Source: Aphelocoma coerulescens
Lineage: Eukaryota > Chordata > Aves > Passeriformes > Corvidae
DNA: 64,000 bases
Direction: 5' to 3'
NCBI RefSeq assembly: GCF_041296385.1
Contig: NW_027183960.1
Span: 124,001 to 188,000, forward strand
In this document: positions 35,445-48,706 of the stretch, piece by piece
How positions within the stretch are numbered: the first letter of the stretch is position 1
Layout of the letters: the number at the start of each line of letters is the position of its first letter
Made by a program: the position numbers and the translations under genes
The notes under the pieces: model-generated
Database searches by the model: none
What the model was told of the DNA's origin: nothing
Seen by the model: the letters and a program-made list of their open reading frames with translations, nothing else

Positions 35445-37654
35445 ATGGCACCAGCAGCTTCCATCTGCAACAGAGACCCAGGAAAGGACAGGCTGTGCCG
35501 GTTTGGACAAATGTGGAGGAAAATATCCTCTGATAGAAGGCAGGTTACACCCAGCCCTCCCCCACCAGCTTCGGGAAAAAAGAATTTTCCTGGGAAGAAA
35601 GTGAAAGAGATAAAAACCATTTTTTAACAAACACCCAGGAAAAGGAGAACAATGCTAAATATTAAAAGCTCTTGCTGTGCAGAGAAAGCTGGGATAATTT
35701 GAGAGTCCTTCCGTGTTTCGGTGGGGTCTCCTGAAACATCCATAGACAGCGAGGCCCGTGCAAAGAAATAGGGAGCCATTCATGAGAGAAGTTTCAGAGC
35801 TCTTTCTTCTCCAGCCACATGGGCGGGGCACTGCCAAAGAACTGAGCAGTCACGGCACAACCAGGGCCCTCCTGGCACAGGGCAACACAAAATAAGCAGT
35901 GCTGAACAGGATTAGGGCACATGTCAGCAGGGAGCAGGGAGACCCCGTGCCCAGGCCATGCCTCTACCCCAGGGTCCCCTCTCCCATGACCTCATGGCAG
36001 GGGGGAGGAACCCCAACACTTCCGGAGGTGTAGTCTCTCTCCTCCTCCTTGCAGCTGGCTCGTGGGCCCACATTCAGGGCCCCCACCTCGGTAGAAAATT
36101 CTCCCAATGTGGTCTGATGTTGAAAGAGTCAAGAAGAGAAGAAGGGAAAAAAACCCCAAAGTCCCAGGAAAACAAAGTTCAACTCTCCATCTCCCCCCAG
36201 AGAAAAGGAGCTGAAAACTGGCTAAAAAGAAACAAAGTTGCTTCCTCTGCTCTTGCTGCAAGCAGGATGCAGAGGAGTGTGTATGTGTGTCCTTGAACAA
36301 ACGCTCTGAGAAGTTTGTCCGGTTTTTTTTCCCTCTCCCCCCTCTCAGGCTCAGTTGAAAGGCACAGAAATGCACAAAGTTCACTTCTGGGCATAGAGCA
36401 GCGATAGGGGATACACATGATAAAGTCACCCCAAGACACAGGGACAGAGAATTCAGTGGAAAGACTCCGAGAATTCTGCTCCCAGAGAATTCTGCTCACC
36501 CTGACCCTTGTAGAAAGGGGACATCGTTCCCGGCAGCCTGTACTGAGCATGTGGCTCCTGAGTGGGGTTTGTTGTTTGGGAAACCTGCTCCGGCTTTTCC
36601 ATTCTTTCCTTCCAAACAGGAAAACTTCTCCTGGGGCTGTGTGCAGGCAGAGCCCTGAGGAGAGCAGGTGGCACATGGTGCGCTGGGCTGGGACAGCCAG
36701 CTGCAGAGCTCAAGGGAAGAAGCCCAAAGTGTCACAATGGCTCCTTGCCTTCACATGCAACACCTGGGTCACAATGGTCTCCTTGATTCCATGAGGCCCC
36801 ACTGTGTCACAATGGCTCCTTGGTTCCATCGGGTTCCGCAGTGTCACCATGGTCTCTTTTGATCCGCACTGTCATCATGGACAATTGGTTCCATGAGGCC
36901 CCGCAGTGTCACAATGGTCCCTTGCTTCCATAGGTTTGATGTTGTAACAATGGACTCCTTGCTTCTATGAGCTAGCCTGCTTTTTGCAGAGGTGTCTTTG
37001 GTTCCAACAAGGCCCCGCTGTGTCTCAGTGCACCCTGGCTTCCATGTGGATCTGGAGCATCACAAAGGCTCCTTGGTTCCACCAGGTCCTGCTGTGTCAC
37101 AATGGGTCCTGTGGTCCCCGAGGCCCTCCAAAGTCATCATGGAGGCTTGCTTCCATGAGGTTCCATTATGTGCCAGTGCTCATCTTGGTTCCAGGAGTTT
37201 CCTTAGTGTCACAATGCTCTCCATGCTTCCATGATTCCCCACAATGTCACAATGCTCTCCATGCTTCCATTAGGCCCTGCTTTGCCACAATGGTCCCCTT
37301 GTTTCCATGAGGCCCCGCTGTGTCACAATGGACCTATGGTTCCATGATGTTGCGTGGTGTCACCGTGCTCTTCTTGAATCCGCCGTGTTACCATGGACCA
37401 TTGGTTCCATGCGGCCTGGCCGTGTCACAATGGGCTCCGTGATTCCATGATTCCCCACGGTGTCACAATGGAGCCTTGTTTCTAGGAGGTTCTGTACTGT
37501 CACAATTGCCTCCTTGATGCCATCAGCCCCTGCAGTGTCACAATGGCTCCTTGGTTCCATGAGGAACACAATAGCTTGGCATAAGCATTGAGCAACAGCT
37601 GCTGAACACACCTGGCAACATCTGCTTGCATCAAAAGAGGGCTTCAAGCTGACA
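35445..37654 (+). repeat. Monomer copy 17 (class gamma, 2210 bp, twin of copy 21)
   Basis: Minisatellite block at 36731-37566. It has CTCTTGCTG near 35669 and the common tail (CAGTGCTCAT, ACAATGGGCTCC). It directly precedes a beta copy. Confidence 0.97.
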
Positions 37655-39864
37655 ATGGCACCAGCAGCTTCCATCTGCAACAGAGACCCAGGAAAGGACA
37701 GGCTGTGCCGGTTTGGACAAATGTGGAGGAAAATATCCTCTGATAGAAGGCAGGTTACACCCAGCCCTCCCCCACCAGCTTCGGGAAAAAAGAATTTTCC
37801 TGGGAAGAAAGTGAAAGAGATAAAAACCATTTTTTAACAAACACCCAGGAAAAGGAGAACAATGCTAAATATTAAAAGCTCTCGCTGTGCAGAGAAAGCT
37901 GGGATAATTTGAGAGTCCTTCCGTGTTTCGGTGGGGTCTCCTGAAACATCCATAGACAGCGAGGCCCGTGCAAAGAAATAGGGAGCCATTCATGAGAGAA
38001 GTTTCAGAGCTCTTTCTTCTCCAGCCACATGGGCGGGGCACTGCCAAAGAACTGAGCAGTCACGGCACAACCAGGGCCCTCCTGGCACAGGGCAACACAA
38101 AATAAGCAGTGCTGAACAGGATTAGGGCACATGTCAGCAGGGAGCAGGGAGACCCCGTGCCCAGGCCATGCCTCTACCCCAGGGTCCCCTCTCCCATGAC
38201 CTCATGGCAGGGGGGAGGAACCCCAACACTTCCGGAGGTGTAGTCTCTCTCCTCCTCCTTGCAGCTGGCTCCTGGGCCCACATTCAGGGCCCCCACCTCA
38301 GTAGAAAATTCTCCCAATGTGGTCTGATGTTGAAAGAGTCAAGAAGAGAAGAAGGGAAAAAAAACCCCAAAGTCCCAGGAAAACAAAGTTCAACTCTCCA
38401 TCTCCCCCCAGAGAAAAGGAGCTGAAAACTGGCTAAAAAGAAACAAAGTTGCTTCCTCTGCTCTTGCTGCAAGCAGGATGCAGAGGAGTGTGTATGTGTG
38501 TCCTTGAACAAACGCTCTGAGAAGTTTGTCCGGTTTTTTTTCCTCTCCCCCCTCTCAGGCTCAGTTGAAAGGCACAGAAATGCACAAAGTTCACTTCTGG
38601 GCATAGAGCAGCAATAGGGGATACACATGATAAAGTCACCCCAAGACACAGGGACAGAGAATTCAGTGGAAAGACTCCGAGAATTCTGCTCCCAGAGAAT
38701 TCTGCTCACACTGACCCTTGTAGAAAGGGGACATCGTTCCCGGCAGCCTGTACTGAGCATGTGGCTCCTGAGTGGGGTTTGTTGTTTGGGAAACCTGCTC
38801 CGGCTTTTCCATTCTTTCCTTCCAAACAGGAAAACTTCTCCTGGGGCTGTGTGCAGGCAGAGCCCTGAGGAGAGCAGGTGGCACATGGTGCGCTGGGCTG
38901 GGACAGCCAGCTGCAGAGCTCAAGGGAAGAAGCCCAAAGTGTCACAATGGCTCCTTGCCTTCACATGCAACACCTGGGTCACAATGGTCTCCTTGATTCC
39001 ATGAGGCCCCACTGTGTCACAATGGCTCCTTGGTTCCATCGGGTTCCGCAGTGTCACCATGGTCTCCTTTGATCCGCACTGTCATCATGGACAATTGGTT
39101 CCATGAGGCCCCGCAGTGTCACAATGGTCCCTTGCTTCCATAGGTTTGATGTTGTAACAATGGACTCCTTGCTTCTATGAGCTAGCCTGCTTTTTGCAGA
39201 GGTGTCTTTGGTTCCAACAAGGCCCCGCTGTGTCTCAGTGCACCCTGGCTTCCATGTGGATCTGGAGTATCACAAAGGCTCCTTGGTTCCACCAGGTCCT
39301 GCTGTGTCACAATGGGTCCTGTGGTCCCCGAGGCCCTCCAAAGTCATCATGGAGGCTTGCTTCCATGAGGTTCCATTATGTGCCAGTGCTCATCTTGGTT
39401 CCAGGAGTTTCCTTAGTGTCACAATGCTCTCCATGCTTCCATGATTCCCCACAATGTCACAATGCTCTCCATGCTTCCATTAGGCCCTGCTTTGCCACAA
39501 TGGTCCCCTTGTTTCCATGAGGCCCCGCTGTGTCACAATGGACCTATGGTTCCATGATGTTGCGTGGTGTCACCGTGCTCTTCTTGAATCCGCCGTGTTA
39601 CCATGGACCATTGGTTCCATGCGGCCTGGCCGTGTCACAACGGGCTCCGTGATTCCATGATTCCCCACGGTGTCACAATGGAGCCTTGTTTCTAGGAGGT
39701 TCTGTACTGTCACAATTGCCTCCTTGATGCCATCAGCCCCTGCAGTGTCACAATGGCTCCTTGGTTCCATGAGGAACACAATAGCTTGGCATAAGCATTG
39801 AGCAACAGCTGCTGAACACACCTGGCAACATCTGCTTGCATCAAAAGAGGGCTTCAAGCTGACA
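37655..39864 (+). repeat. Monomer copy 18 (class beta, 2210 bp, twin of copy 22)
   Basis: Minisatellite block at 38941-39776. Beta marks with CTCACACTGAC near 38704, GGTCTCCTTTG near 39062, GGAGTATCAC near 39265 and ACAACGGGCTCC near 39638, the same set as copies 22 and 29. Confidence 0.97.
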
Positions 39865-42075
39865 ATGGCACCAGCAGCTTCCATCTGCAACAGAGACCCA
39901 GGAAAGGACAGGCTGTGCCGGTTTGGACAAATGTGGAGGAAAATATCCTCTGATAGAAGGCAGGTTACATCCAGCCCTCCCCCACCAGCTTCGGGAAAAA
40001 AGAATTTTCCTGGGAAGAAAGTGAAAGAGATAAAAACTATTTTTTTAACAAACACAAAGGAAGAGGATAACAATGCTAAATGTAAAAAGCTCTCGCTGTG
40101 CAGAGAAAGCTGGGATAATTTGAGAGTCCTTCCGTGTTTCGGTGGGGTCTCCTGAAACATCCATAGACAGCGAGGCCCGTGCAAAGAAATAGGGAGCCAT
40201 TCATGAGAGAAGTTTCAGAGCTCTTTCTTCTCCAGCCACATGGGCGGGGCACTGCCAAAGAACTGAGCAGTCACGGCACAACCAGGGCCCTCCTGGCACA
40301 GGGCAACACAAAATAAGCAGTGCTGAACAGGATTAGGGCACATGTCAGCAGGGAGCAGGGAGACCCCGTGCCCAGGCCATGCCTCTACCCCAGGGTCCCC
40401 TCTCCCATGACCTCATGGCAGGGGGGAGGAACCCCAACACTTCCGGAGGTGTAGTCTCTCTCCTCCTCCTTGCAGCTGGCTCGTGGGCCCACATTCAGGG
40501 CCCCCACCTCGGTAGAAAATTCTCCCAATGTGGTCTGATGTTGAAAGAGTCAAGAAGAGAAGAAGGGAAAAAAACCCCAAAGTCCCAGGAAAACAAAGTT
40601 CAACTCTCCATCTCCCCCCAGAGAAAAGGAGCTGAAAACTGGCTAAAAAGAAACAAAGTTGCTTCCTCTGCTCTTGCTGCAAGCAGGATGCAGAGGAGTG
40701 TGTATGTGTGTCCTTGAACAAACGCTCTGAGAAGTTTGTCCGGTTTTTTTTCCCTCTCCCCCCTCTCAGGCTCAGTTGAAAGGCACAGAAATGCACAAAG
40801 TTCACTTCTGGGCATAGAGCAGCGATAGGGGATACACATGATAAAGTCACCCCAAGACACAGGGACAGAGAATTCAGTGGAAAGACTCCGAGAATTCTGC
40901 TCCCAGAGAATTCTGCTCACCCTGACCCTTGTAGAAAGGGGACATCGTTCCCGGCAGCCTGTACTGAGCATGTGGCTCCTGAGTGGGGTTTGTTGTTTGG
41001 GAAACCTGCTCCGGCTTTTCCATTCTTTCCTTCCAAACAGGAAAACTTCTCCTGGGGCTGTGTGCAGGCAGAGCCCTGAGGAGAGCAGGTGGCACATGGT
41101 GCGCTGGGCTGGGACAGCCAGCTGCAGAGCTCAAGGGAAGAAGCCCAAAGTGTCACAATGGCTCCTTGCCTTCACATGCAACACCTGGGTCACAATGGTC
41201 TCCTTGATTCCATGAGGCCCCACTGTGTCACAATGGCTCCTTGGTTCCATCGGGTTCCGCAGTGTCACCATGGTCTCTTTTGATCCGCACTGTCATCATG
41301 GACAATTGGTTCCATGAGGCCCCGCAGTGTCACAATGGTCCCTTGCTTCCATAGGTTTGATGTTGTAACAATGGACTCCTTGCTTCTATGAGCTAGCCTG
41401 CTTTTTGCAGAGGTGTCTTTGGTTCCAACAAGGCCCCGCTGTGTCTCAGTGCACCCTGGCTTCCATGTGGATCTGGAGCATCACAAAGGCTCCTTGGTTC
41501 CACCAGGTCCTGCTGTGTCACAATGGGTCCTGTGGTCCCCGAGGCCCTCCAAAGTCATCATGGAGGCTTGCTTCCATGAGGTTCCATTATGTGCCAGTGC
41601 TCATCTTGGTTCCAGGAGTTTCCTTAGTGTCACAATGCTCTCCATGCTTCCATGATTCCCCACAATGTCACAATGCTCTCCATGCTTCCATTAGGCCCTG
41701 CTTTGCCACAATGGTCCCCTTGTTTCCATGAGGCCCCGCTGTGTCACAATGGACCTATGGTTCCATGATGTTGCGTGGTGTCACCGTGCTCTTCTTGAAT
41801 CCGCCGTGTTACCATGGACCATTGGTTCCATGCGGCCTGGCCGTGTCACAATGGGCTCCGTGATTCCATGATTCCCCACGGTGTCACAATGGAGCCTTGT
41901 TTCTAGGAGGTTCTGTACTGTCACAATTGCCTCCTTGATGCCATCAGCCCCTGCAGTGTCACAATGGCTCCTTGGTTCCATGAGGAACACAATAGCTTGG
42001 CATAAGCATTGAGCAACAGCTGCTGAACACACCTGGCAACATCTGCTTGCATCAAAAGAGGGCTTCAAGCTGACA
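39865..42075 (+). repeat. Monomer copy 19 (class gamma, 2211 bp)
   Basis: Minisatellite block at 41152-41987. The head has TTACATCCAG and ACAAAGGAAGAGGATAAC with AAATGTAAAA, a head form shared with copies 24, 25 and 26. The tail is the common form (CCGCAGTG, CAGTGCTCAT, ACAATGGGCTCC), unlike copies 24 and 26. Confidence 0.97.
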
Positions 42076-44286
42076 ATGGCACCAGCAGCTTCCATCTGCA
42101 ACAGAGACCCAGGAAAGGACAGGCTGTGCCGGTTTGGACAAATGTGGAGGAAAATATCCTCTGATAGAAGGCAGGTTACACCCAGCCCTCCCCCACCAGC
42201 TTCGGGAAAAAAGAATTTTCCTGGGAAGAAAGTGAAAGAGATAAAAACCATTTTTTAACAAACACCCAGGAAAAGGAGAACAATGCTAAATATTAAAAGC
42301 TCTCGCTGTGCAGAGAAAGCTGGGATAATTTGAGAGTCCTTCCGTGTTTCGGTGGGGTCTCCTGAAACATCCATAGACAGCGAGGCCCGTGCAAAGAAAT
42401 AGGGAGCCATTCATGAGAGAAGTTTCCGAGCTCTTTCTTCTCCAGCCACATGGGCGGGGCACTGCCAAAGAACTGAGCAGCCACGGCACAACCAGGGCCC
42501 TCCTGGCACAGGGCAACACAAAATAAGCAGTGCTGAACAGGATTAGGGCACATGTCAGCAGGGAGCAGGGAGACCCCGTGCCCAGGCCATGCCTCTACCC
42601 CAGGGTCCCCTCTCCCATGACCTCATGGCAGGGGGGAGGAACCCCAACACTTCCGGAGGTGTAGTCTCTCTCCTCCTCCTTGCAGCTGGCTCGTGGGCCC
42701 ACATTCAGGGCCCCCACCTCGGTAGAAAATTCTCCCAATGTGGTCTGATGTTGAAAGAGTCAAGAAGAGAAGAAGGGAAAAAAAACCCCAAAGTCCCAGG
42801 AAAACAAAGTTCAACTCTCCATCTCCCCCCAGAGAAAAGGAGCTGAAAACTGGCTAAAAAGAAACAAAGTTGCTTCCTCTGCTCTTGCTGCAAGCAGGAT
42901 GCAGAGGAGTGTGTATGTGTGTCCTTGAACAAACGCTCTGAGAAGTTTGTCCGGTTTTTTTTCCCTCTCCCCCCTCTCAGGCTCAGTTGAAAGGCACAGA
43001 AATGCACAAAGTTCACTTCTGGGCATAGAGCAGCGATAGGGGATACACATGATAAAGTCACCCCAAGACACAGGGACAGAGAATTCAGTGGAAAGACTCC
43101 GAGAATTCTGCTCCCAGAGAATTCTGCTCACCCTGACCCTTGTAGAAAGGGGACATCGTTCCCGGCAGCCTGTACTGAGCATGTGGCTCCTGAGTGGGGT
43201 TTGTTGTTTGGGAAACCTGCTCCGGCTTTTCCATTCTTTCCTTCCAAACAGGAAAACTTCTCCTGGGGCTGTGTGCAGGCAGAGCCCTGAGGAGAGCAGG
43301 TGGCACATGGTGCGCTGGGCTGGGACAGCCAGCTGCAGAGCTCAAGGGAAGAAGCCCAAAGTGTCACAATGGCTCCTTGCCTTCACATGCAACACCTGGG
43401 TCACAATGGTCTCCTTGATTCCATGAGGCCCCACTGTGTCACAATGGCTCCTTGGTTCCATCGGGTTCTGCAGTGTCACCATGGTCTCTTTTGATCCGCA
43501 CTGTCATCATGGACAATTGGTTCCATGAGGCCCCGCAGTGTCACAATGGTCCCTTGCTTCCATAGGTTTGATGTTGTAACAATGGACTCCTTGCTTCTAT
43601 GAGCTAGCCTGCTTTTTGCAGAGGTGTCTTTGGTTCCAACAAGGCCCCGCTGTGTCTCAGTGCACCCTGGCTTCCATGTGGATCTGGAGCATCACAAAGG
43701 CTCCTTGGTTCCACCAGGTCCTGCTGTGTCACAATGGGTCCTGTGGTCCCCGAGGCCCTCCAAAGTCATCATGGAGGCTTGCTTCCATGAGGTTCCATTA
43801 TGTGCCAGTGGTCATCTTGGTTCCAGGAGTTTCCTTAGTGTCACAATGCTCTCCATGCTTCCATGATTCCCCACAATGTCACAATGCTCTCCATGCTTCC
43901 ATTAGGCCCTGCTTTGCCACAATGGTCCCCTTGTTTCCATGAGGCCCCGCTGTGTCACAATGGACCTATGGTTCCATGATGTTGCGTGGTGTCACCGTGC
44001 TCTTCTTGAATCCGCCGTGTTACCATGGACCATTGGTTCCATGCGGCCTGGCCGTGTCACAACGGGCTCCGTGATTCCATGATTCCCCACGGTGTCACAA
44101 TGGAGCCTTGTTTCTAGGAGGTTCTGTACTGTCACAATTGCCTCCTTGATGCCATCAGCCCCTGCAGTGTCACAATGGCTCCTTGGTTCCATGAGGAACA
44201 CAATAGCTTGGCATAAGCATTGAGCAACAGCTGCTGAACACACCTGGCAACATCTGCTTGCATCAAAAGAGGGCTTCAAGCTGACA
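42076..44286 (+). repeat. Monomer copy 20 (class gamma, 2211 bp, near-twin of copy 16)
   Basis: Minisatellite block at 43363-44198. It shares GAGCAGCCAC, the 8-A run and GGTTCTGCAGTG with copies 16 and 23. Private GTTTCCGAGCTC near 42423. It lacks the GTTTTGAC and CTCCAGC changes of copy 16. Confidence 0.97.
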
Positions 44287-46496
44287 ATGGCACCAGCAGC
44301 TTCCATCTGCAACAGAGACCCAGGAAAGGACAGGCTGTGCCGGTTTGGACAAATGTGGAGGAAAATATCCTCTGATAGAAGGCAGGTTACACCCAGCCCT
44401 CCCCCACCAGCTTCGGGAAAAAAGAATTTTCCTGGGAAGAAAGTGAAAGAGATAAAAACCATTTTTTAACAAACACCCAGGAAAAGGAGAACAATGCTAA
44501 ATATTAAAAGCTCTTGCTGTGCAGAGAAAGCTGGGATAATTTGAGAGTCCTTCCGTGTTTCGGTGGGGTCTCCTGAAACATCCATAGACAGCGAGGCCCG
44601 TGCAAAGAAATAGGGAGCCATTCATGAGAGAAGTTTCAGAGCTCTTTCTTCTCCAGCCACATGGGCGGGGCACTGCCAAAGAACTGAGCAGTCACGGCAC
44701 AACCAGGGCCCTCCTGGCACAGGGCAACACAAAATAAGCAGTGCTGAACAGGATTAGGGCACATGTCAGCAGGGAGCAGGGAGACCCCGTGCCCAGGCCA
44801 TGCCTCTACCCCAGGGTCCCCTCTCCCATGACCTCATGGCAGGGGGGAGGAACCCCAACACTTCCGGAGGTGTAGTCTCTCTCCTCCTCCTTGCAGCTGG
44901 CTCGTGGGCCCACATTCAGGGCCCCCACCTCGGTAGAAAATTCTCCCAATGTGGTCTGATGTTGAAAGAGTCAAGAAGAGAAGAAGGGAAAAAAACCCCA
45001 AAGTCCCAGGAAAACAAAGTTCAACTCTCCATCTCCCCCCAGAGAAAAGGAGCTGAAAACTGGCTAAAAAGAAACAAAGTTGCTTCCTCTGCTCTTGCTG
45101 CAAGCAGGATGCAGAGGAGTGTGTATGTGTGTCCTTGAACAAACGCTCTGAGAAGTTTGTCCGGTTTTTTTTCCCTCTCCCCCCTCTCAGGCTCAGTTGA
45201 AAGGCACAGAAATGCACAAAGTTCACTTCTGGGCATAGAGCAGCGATAGGGGATACACATGATAAAGTCACCCCAAGACACAGGGACAGAGAATTCAGTG
45301 GAAAGACTCCGAGAATTCTGCTCCCAGAGAATTCTGCTCACCCTGACCCTTGTAGAAAGGGGACATCGTTCCCGGCAGCCTGTACTGAGCATGTGGCTCC
45401 TGAGTGGGGTTTGTTGTTTGGGAAACCTGCTCCGGCTTTTCCATTCTTTCCTTCCAAACAGGAAAACTTCTCCTGGGGCTGTGTGCAGGCAGAGCCCTGA
45501 GGAGAGCAGGTGGCACATGGTGCGCTGGGCTGGGACAGCCAGCTGCAGAGCTCAAGGGAAGAAGCCCAAAGTGTCACAATGGCTCCTTGCCTTCACATGC
45601 AACACCTGGGTCACAATGGTCTCCTTGATTCCATGAGGCCCCACTGTGTCACAATGGCTCCTTGGTTCCATCGGGTTCCGCAGTGTCACCATGGTCTCTT
45701 TTGATCCGCACTGTCATCATGGACAATTGGTTCCATGAGGCCCCGCAGTGTCACAATGGTCCCTTGCTTCCATAGGTTTGATGTTGTAACAATGGACTCC
45801 TTGCTTCTATGAGCTAGCCTGCTTTTTGCAGAGGTGTCTTTGGTTCCAACAAGGCCCCGCTGTGTCTCAGTGCACCCTGGCTTCCATGTGGATCTGGAGC
45901 ATCACAAAGGCTCCTTGGTTCCACCAGGTCCTGCTGTGTCACAATGGGTCCTGTGGTCCCCGAGGCCCTCCAAAGTCATCATGGAGGCTTGCTTCCATGA
46001 GGTTCCATTATGTGCCAGTGCTCATCTTGGTTCCAGGAGTTTCCTTAGTGTCACAATGCTCTCCATGCTTCCATGATTCCCCACAATGTCACAATGCTCT
46101 CCATGCTTCCATTAGGCCCTGCTTTGCCACAATGGTCCCCTTGTTTCCATGAGGCCCCGCTGTGTCACAATGGACCTATGGTTCCATGATGTTGCGTGGT
46201 GTCACCGTGCTCTTCTTGAATCCGCCGTGTTACCATGGACCATTGGTTCCATGCGGCCTGGCCGTGTCACAATGGGCTCCGTGATTCCATGATTCCCCAC
46301 GGTGTCACAATGGAGCCTTGTTTCTAGGAGGTTCTGTACTGTCACAATTGCCTCCTTGATGCCATCAGCCCCTGCAGTGTCACAATGGCTCCTTGGTTCC
46401 ATGAGGAACACAATAGCTTGGCATAAGCATTGAGCAACAGCTGCTGAACACACCTGGCAACATCTGCTTGCATCAAAAGAGGGCTTCAAGCTGACA
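44287..46496 (+). repeat. Monomer copy 21 (class gamma, 2210 bp, twin of copy 17)
   Basis: Minisatellite block at 45573-46408. No diagnostic difference from copy 17 seen, at an offset of 8842 bp. Confidence 0.97.
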
Positions 46497-48706
46497 ATGG
46501 CACCAGCAGCTTCCATCTGCAACAGAGACCCAGGAAAGGACAGGCTGTGCCGGTTTGGACAAATGTGGAGGAAAATATCCTCTGATAGAAGGCAGGTTAC
46601 ACCCAGCCCTCCCCCACCAGCTTCGGGAAAAAAGAATTTTCCTGGGAAGAAAGTGAAAGAGATAAAAACCATTTTTTAACAAACACCCAGGAAAAGGAGA
46701 ACAATGCTAAATATTAAAAGCTCTCGCTGTGCAGAGAAAGCTGGGATAATTTGAGAGTCCTTCCGTGTTTCGGTGGGGTCTCCTGAAACATCCATAGACA
46801 GCGAGGCCCGTGCAAAGAAATAGGGAGCCATTCATGAGAGAAGTTTCAGAGCTCTTTCTTCTCCAGCCACATGGGCGGGGCACTGCCAAAGAACTGAGCA
46901 GTCACGGCACAACCAGGGCCCTCCTGGCACAGGGCAACACAAAATAAGCAGTGCTGAACAGGATTAGGGCACATGTCAGCAGGGAGCAGGGAGACCCCGT
47001 GCCCAGGCCATGCCTCTACCCCAGGGTCCCCTCTCCCATGACCTCATGGCAGGGGGGAGGAACCCCAACACTTCCGGAGGTGTAGTCTCTCTCCTCCTCC
47101 TTGCAGCTGGCTCCTGGGCCCACATTCAGGGCCCCCACCTCAGTAGAAAATTCTCCCAATGTGGTCTGATGTTGAAAGAGTCAAGAAGAGAAGAAGGGAA
47201 AAAAAACCCCAAAGTCCCAGGAAAACAAAGTTCAACTCTCCATCTCCCCCCAGAGAAAAGGAGCTGAAAACTGGCTAAAAAGAAACAAAGTTGCTTCCTC
47301 TGCTCTTGCTGCAAGCAGGATGCAGAGGAGTGTGTATGTGTGTCCTTGAACAAACGCTCTGAGAAGTTTGTCCGGTTTTTTTTCCTCTCCCCCCTCTCAG
47401 GCTCAGTTGAAAGGCACAGAAATGCACAAAGTTCACTTCTGGGCATAGAGCAGCAATAGGGGATACACATGATAAAGTCACCCCAAGACACAGGGACAGA
47501 GAATTCAGTGGAAAGACTCCGAGAATTCTGCTCCCAGAGAATTCTGCTCACACTGACCCTTGTAGAAAGGGGACATCGTTCCCGGCAGCCTGTACTGAGC
47601 ATGTGGCTCCTGAGTGGGGTTTGTTGTTTGGGAAACCTGCTCCGGCTTTTCCATTCTTTCCTTCCAAACAGGAAAACTTCTCCTGGGGCTGTGTGCAGGC
47701 AGAGCCCTGAGGAGAGCAGGTGGCACATGGTGCGCTGGGCTGGGACAGCCAGCTGCAGAGCTCAAGGGAAGAAGCCCAAAGTGTCACAATGGCTCCTTGC
47801 CTTCACATGCAACACCTGGGTCACAATGGTCTCCTTGATTCCATGAGGCCCCACTGTGTCACAATGGCTCCTTGGTTCCATCGGGTTCCGCAGTGTCACC
47901 ATGGTCTCCTTTGATCCGCACTGTCATCATGGACAATTGGTTCCATGAGGCCCCGCAGTGTCACAATGGTCCCTTGCTTCCATAGGTTTGATGTTGTAAC
48001 AATGGACTCCTTGCTTCTATGAGCTAGCCTGCTTTTTGCAGAGGTGTCTTTGGTTCCAACAAGGCCCCGCTGTGTCTCAGTGCACCCTGGCTTCCATGTG
48101 GATCTGGAGTATCACAAAGGCTCCTTGGTTCCACCAGGTCCTGCTGTGTCACAATGGGTCCTGTGGTCCCCGAGGCCCTCCAAAGTCATCATGGAGGCTT
48201 GCTTCCATGAGGTTCCATTATGTGCCAGTGCTCATCTTGGTTCCAGGAGTTTCCTTAGTGTCACAATGCTCTCCATGCTTCCATGATTCCCCACAATGTC
48301 ACAATGCTCTCCATGCTTCCATTAGGCCCTGCTTTGCCACAATGGTCCCCTTGTTTCCATGAGGCCCCGCTGTGTCACAATGGACCTATGGTTCCATGAT
48401 GTTGCGTGGTGTCACCGTGCTCTTCTTGAATCCGCCGTGTTACCATGGACCATTGGTTCCATGCGGCCTGGCCGTGTCACAACGGGCTCCGTGATTCCAT
48501 GATTCCCCACGGTGTCACAATGGAGCCTTGTTTCTAGGAGGTTCTGTACTGTCACAATTGCCTCCTTGATGCCATCAGCCCCTGCAGTGTCACAATGGCT
48601 CCTTGGTTCCATGAGGAACACAATAGCTTGGCATAAGCATTGAGCAACAGCTGCTGAACACACCTGGCAACATCTGCTTGCATCAAAAGAGGGCTTCAAG
48701 CTGACA
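46497..48706 (+). repeat. Monomer copy 22 (class beta, 2210 bp, twin of copy 18)
   Basis: Minisatellite block at 47783-48618. No diagnostic difference from copy 18 seen, at an offset of 8842 bp. The pairing ends here: the next copy has the head of copy 16 or 20, not of copy 19. Confidence 0.97.
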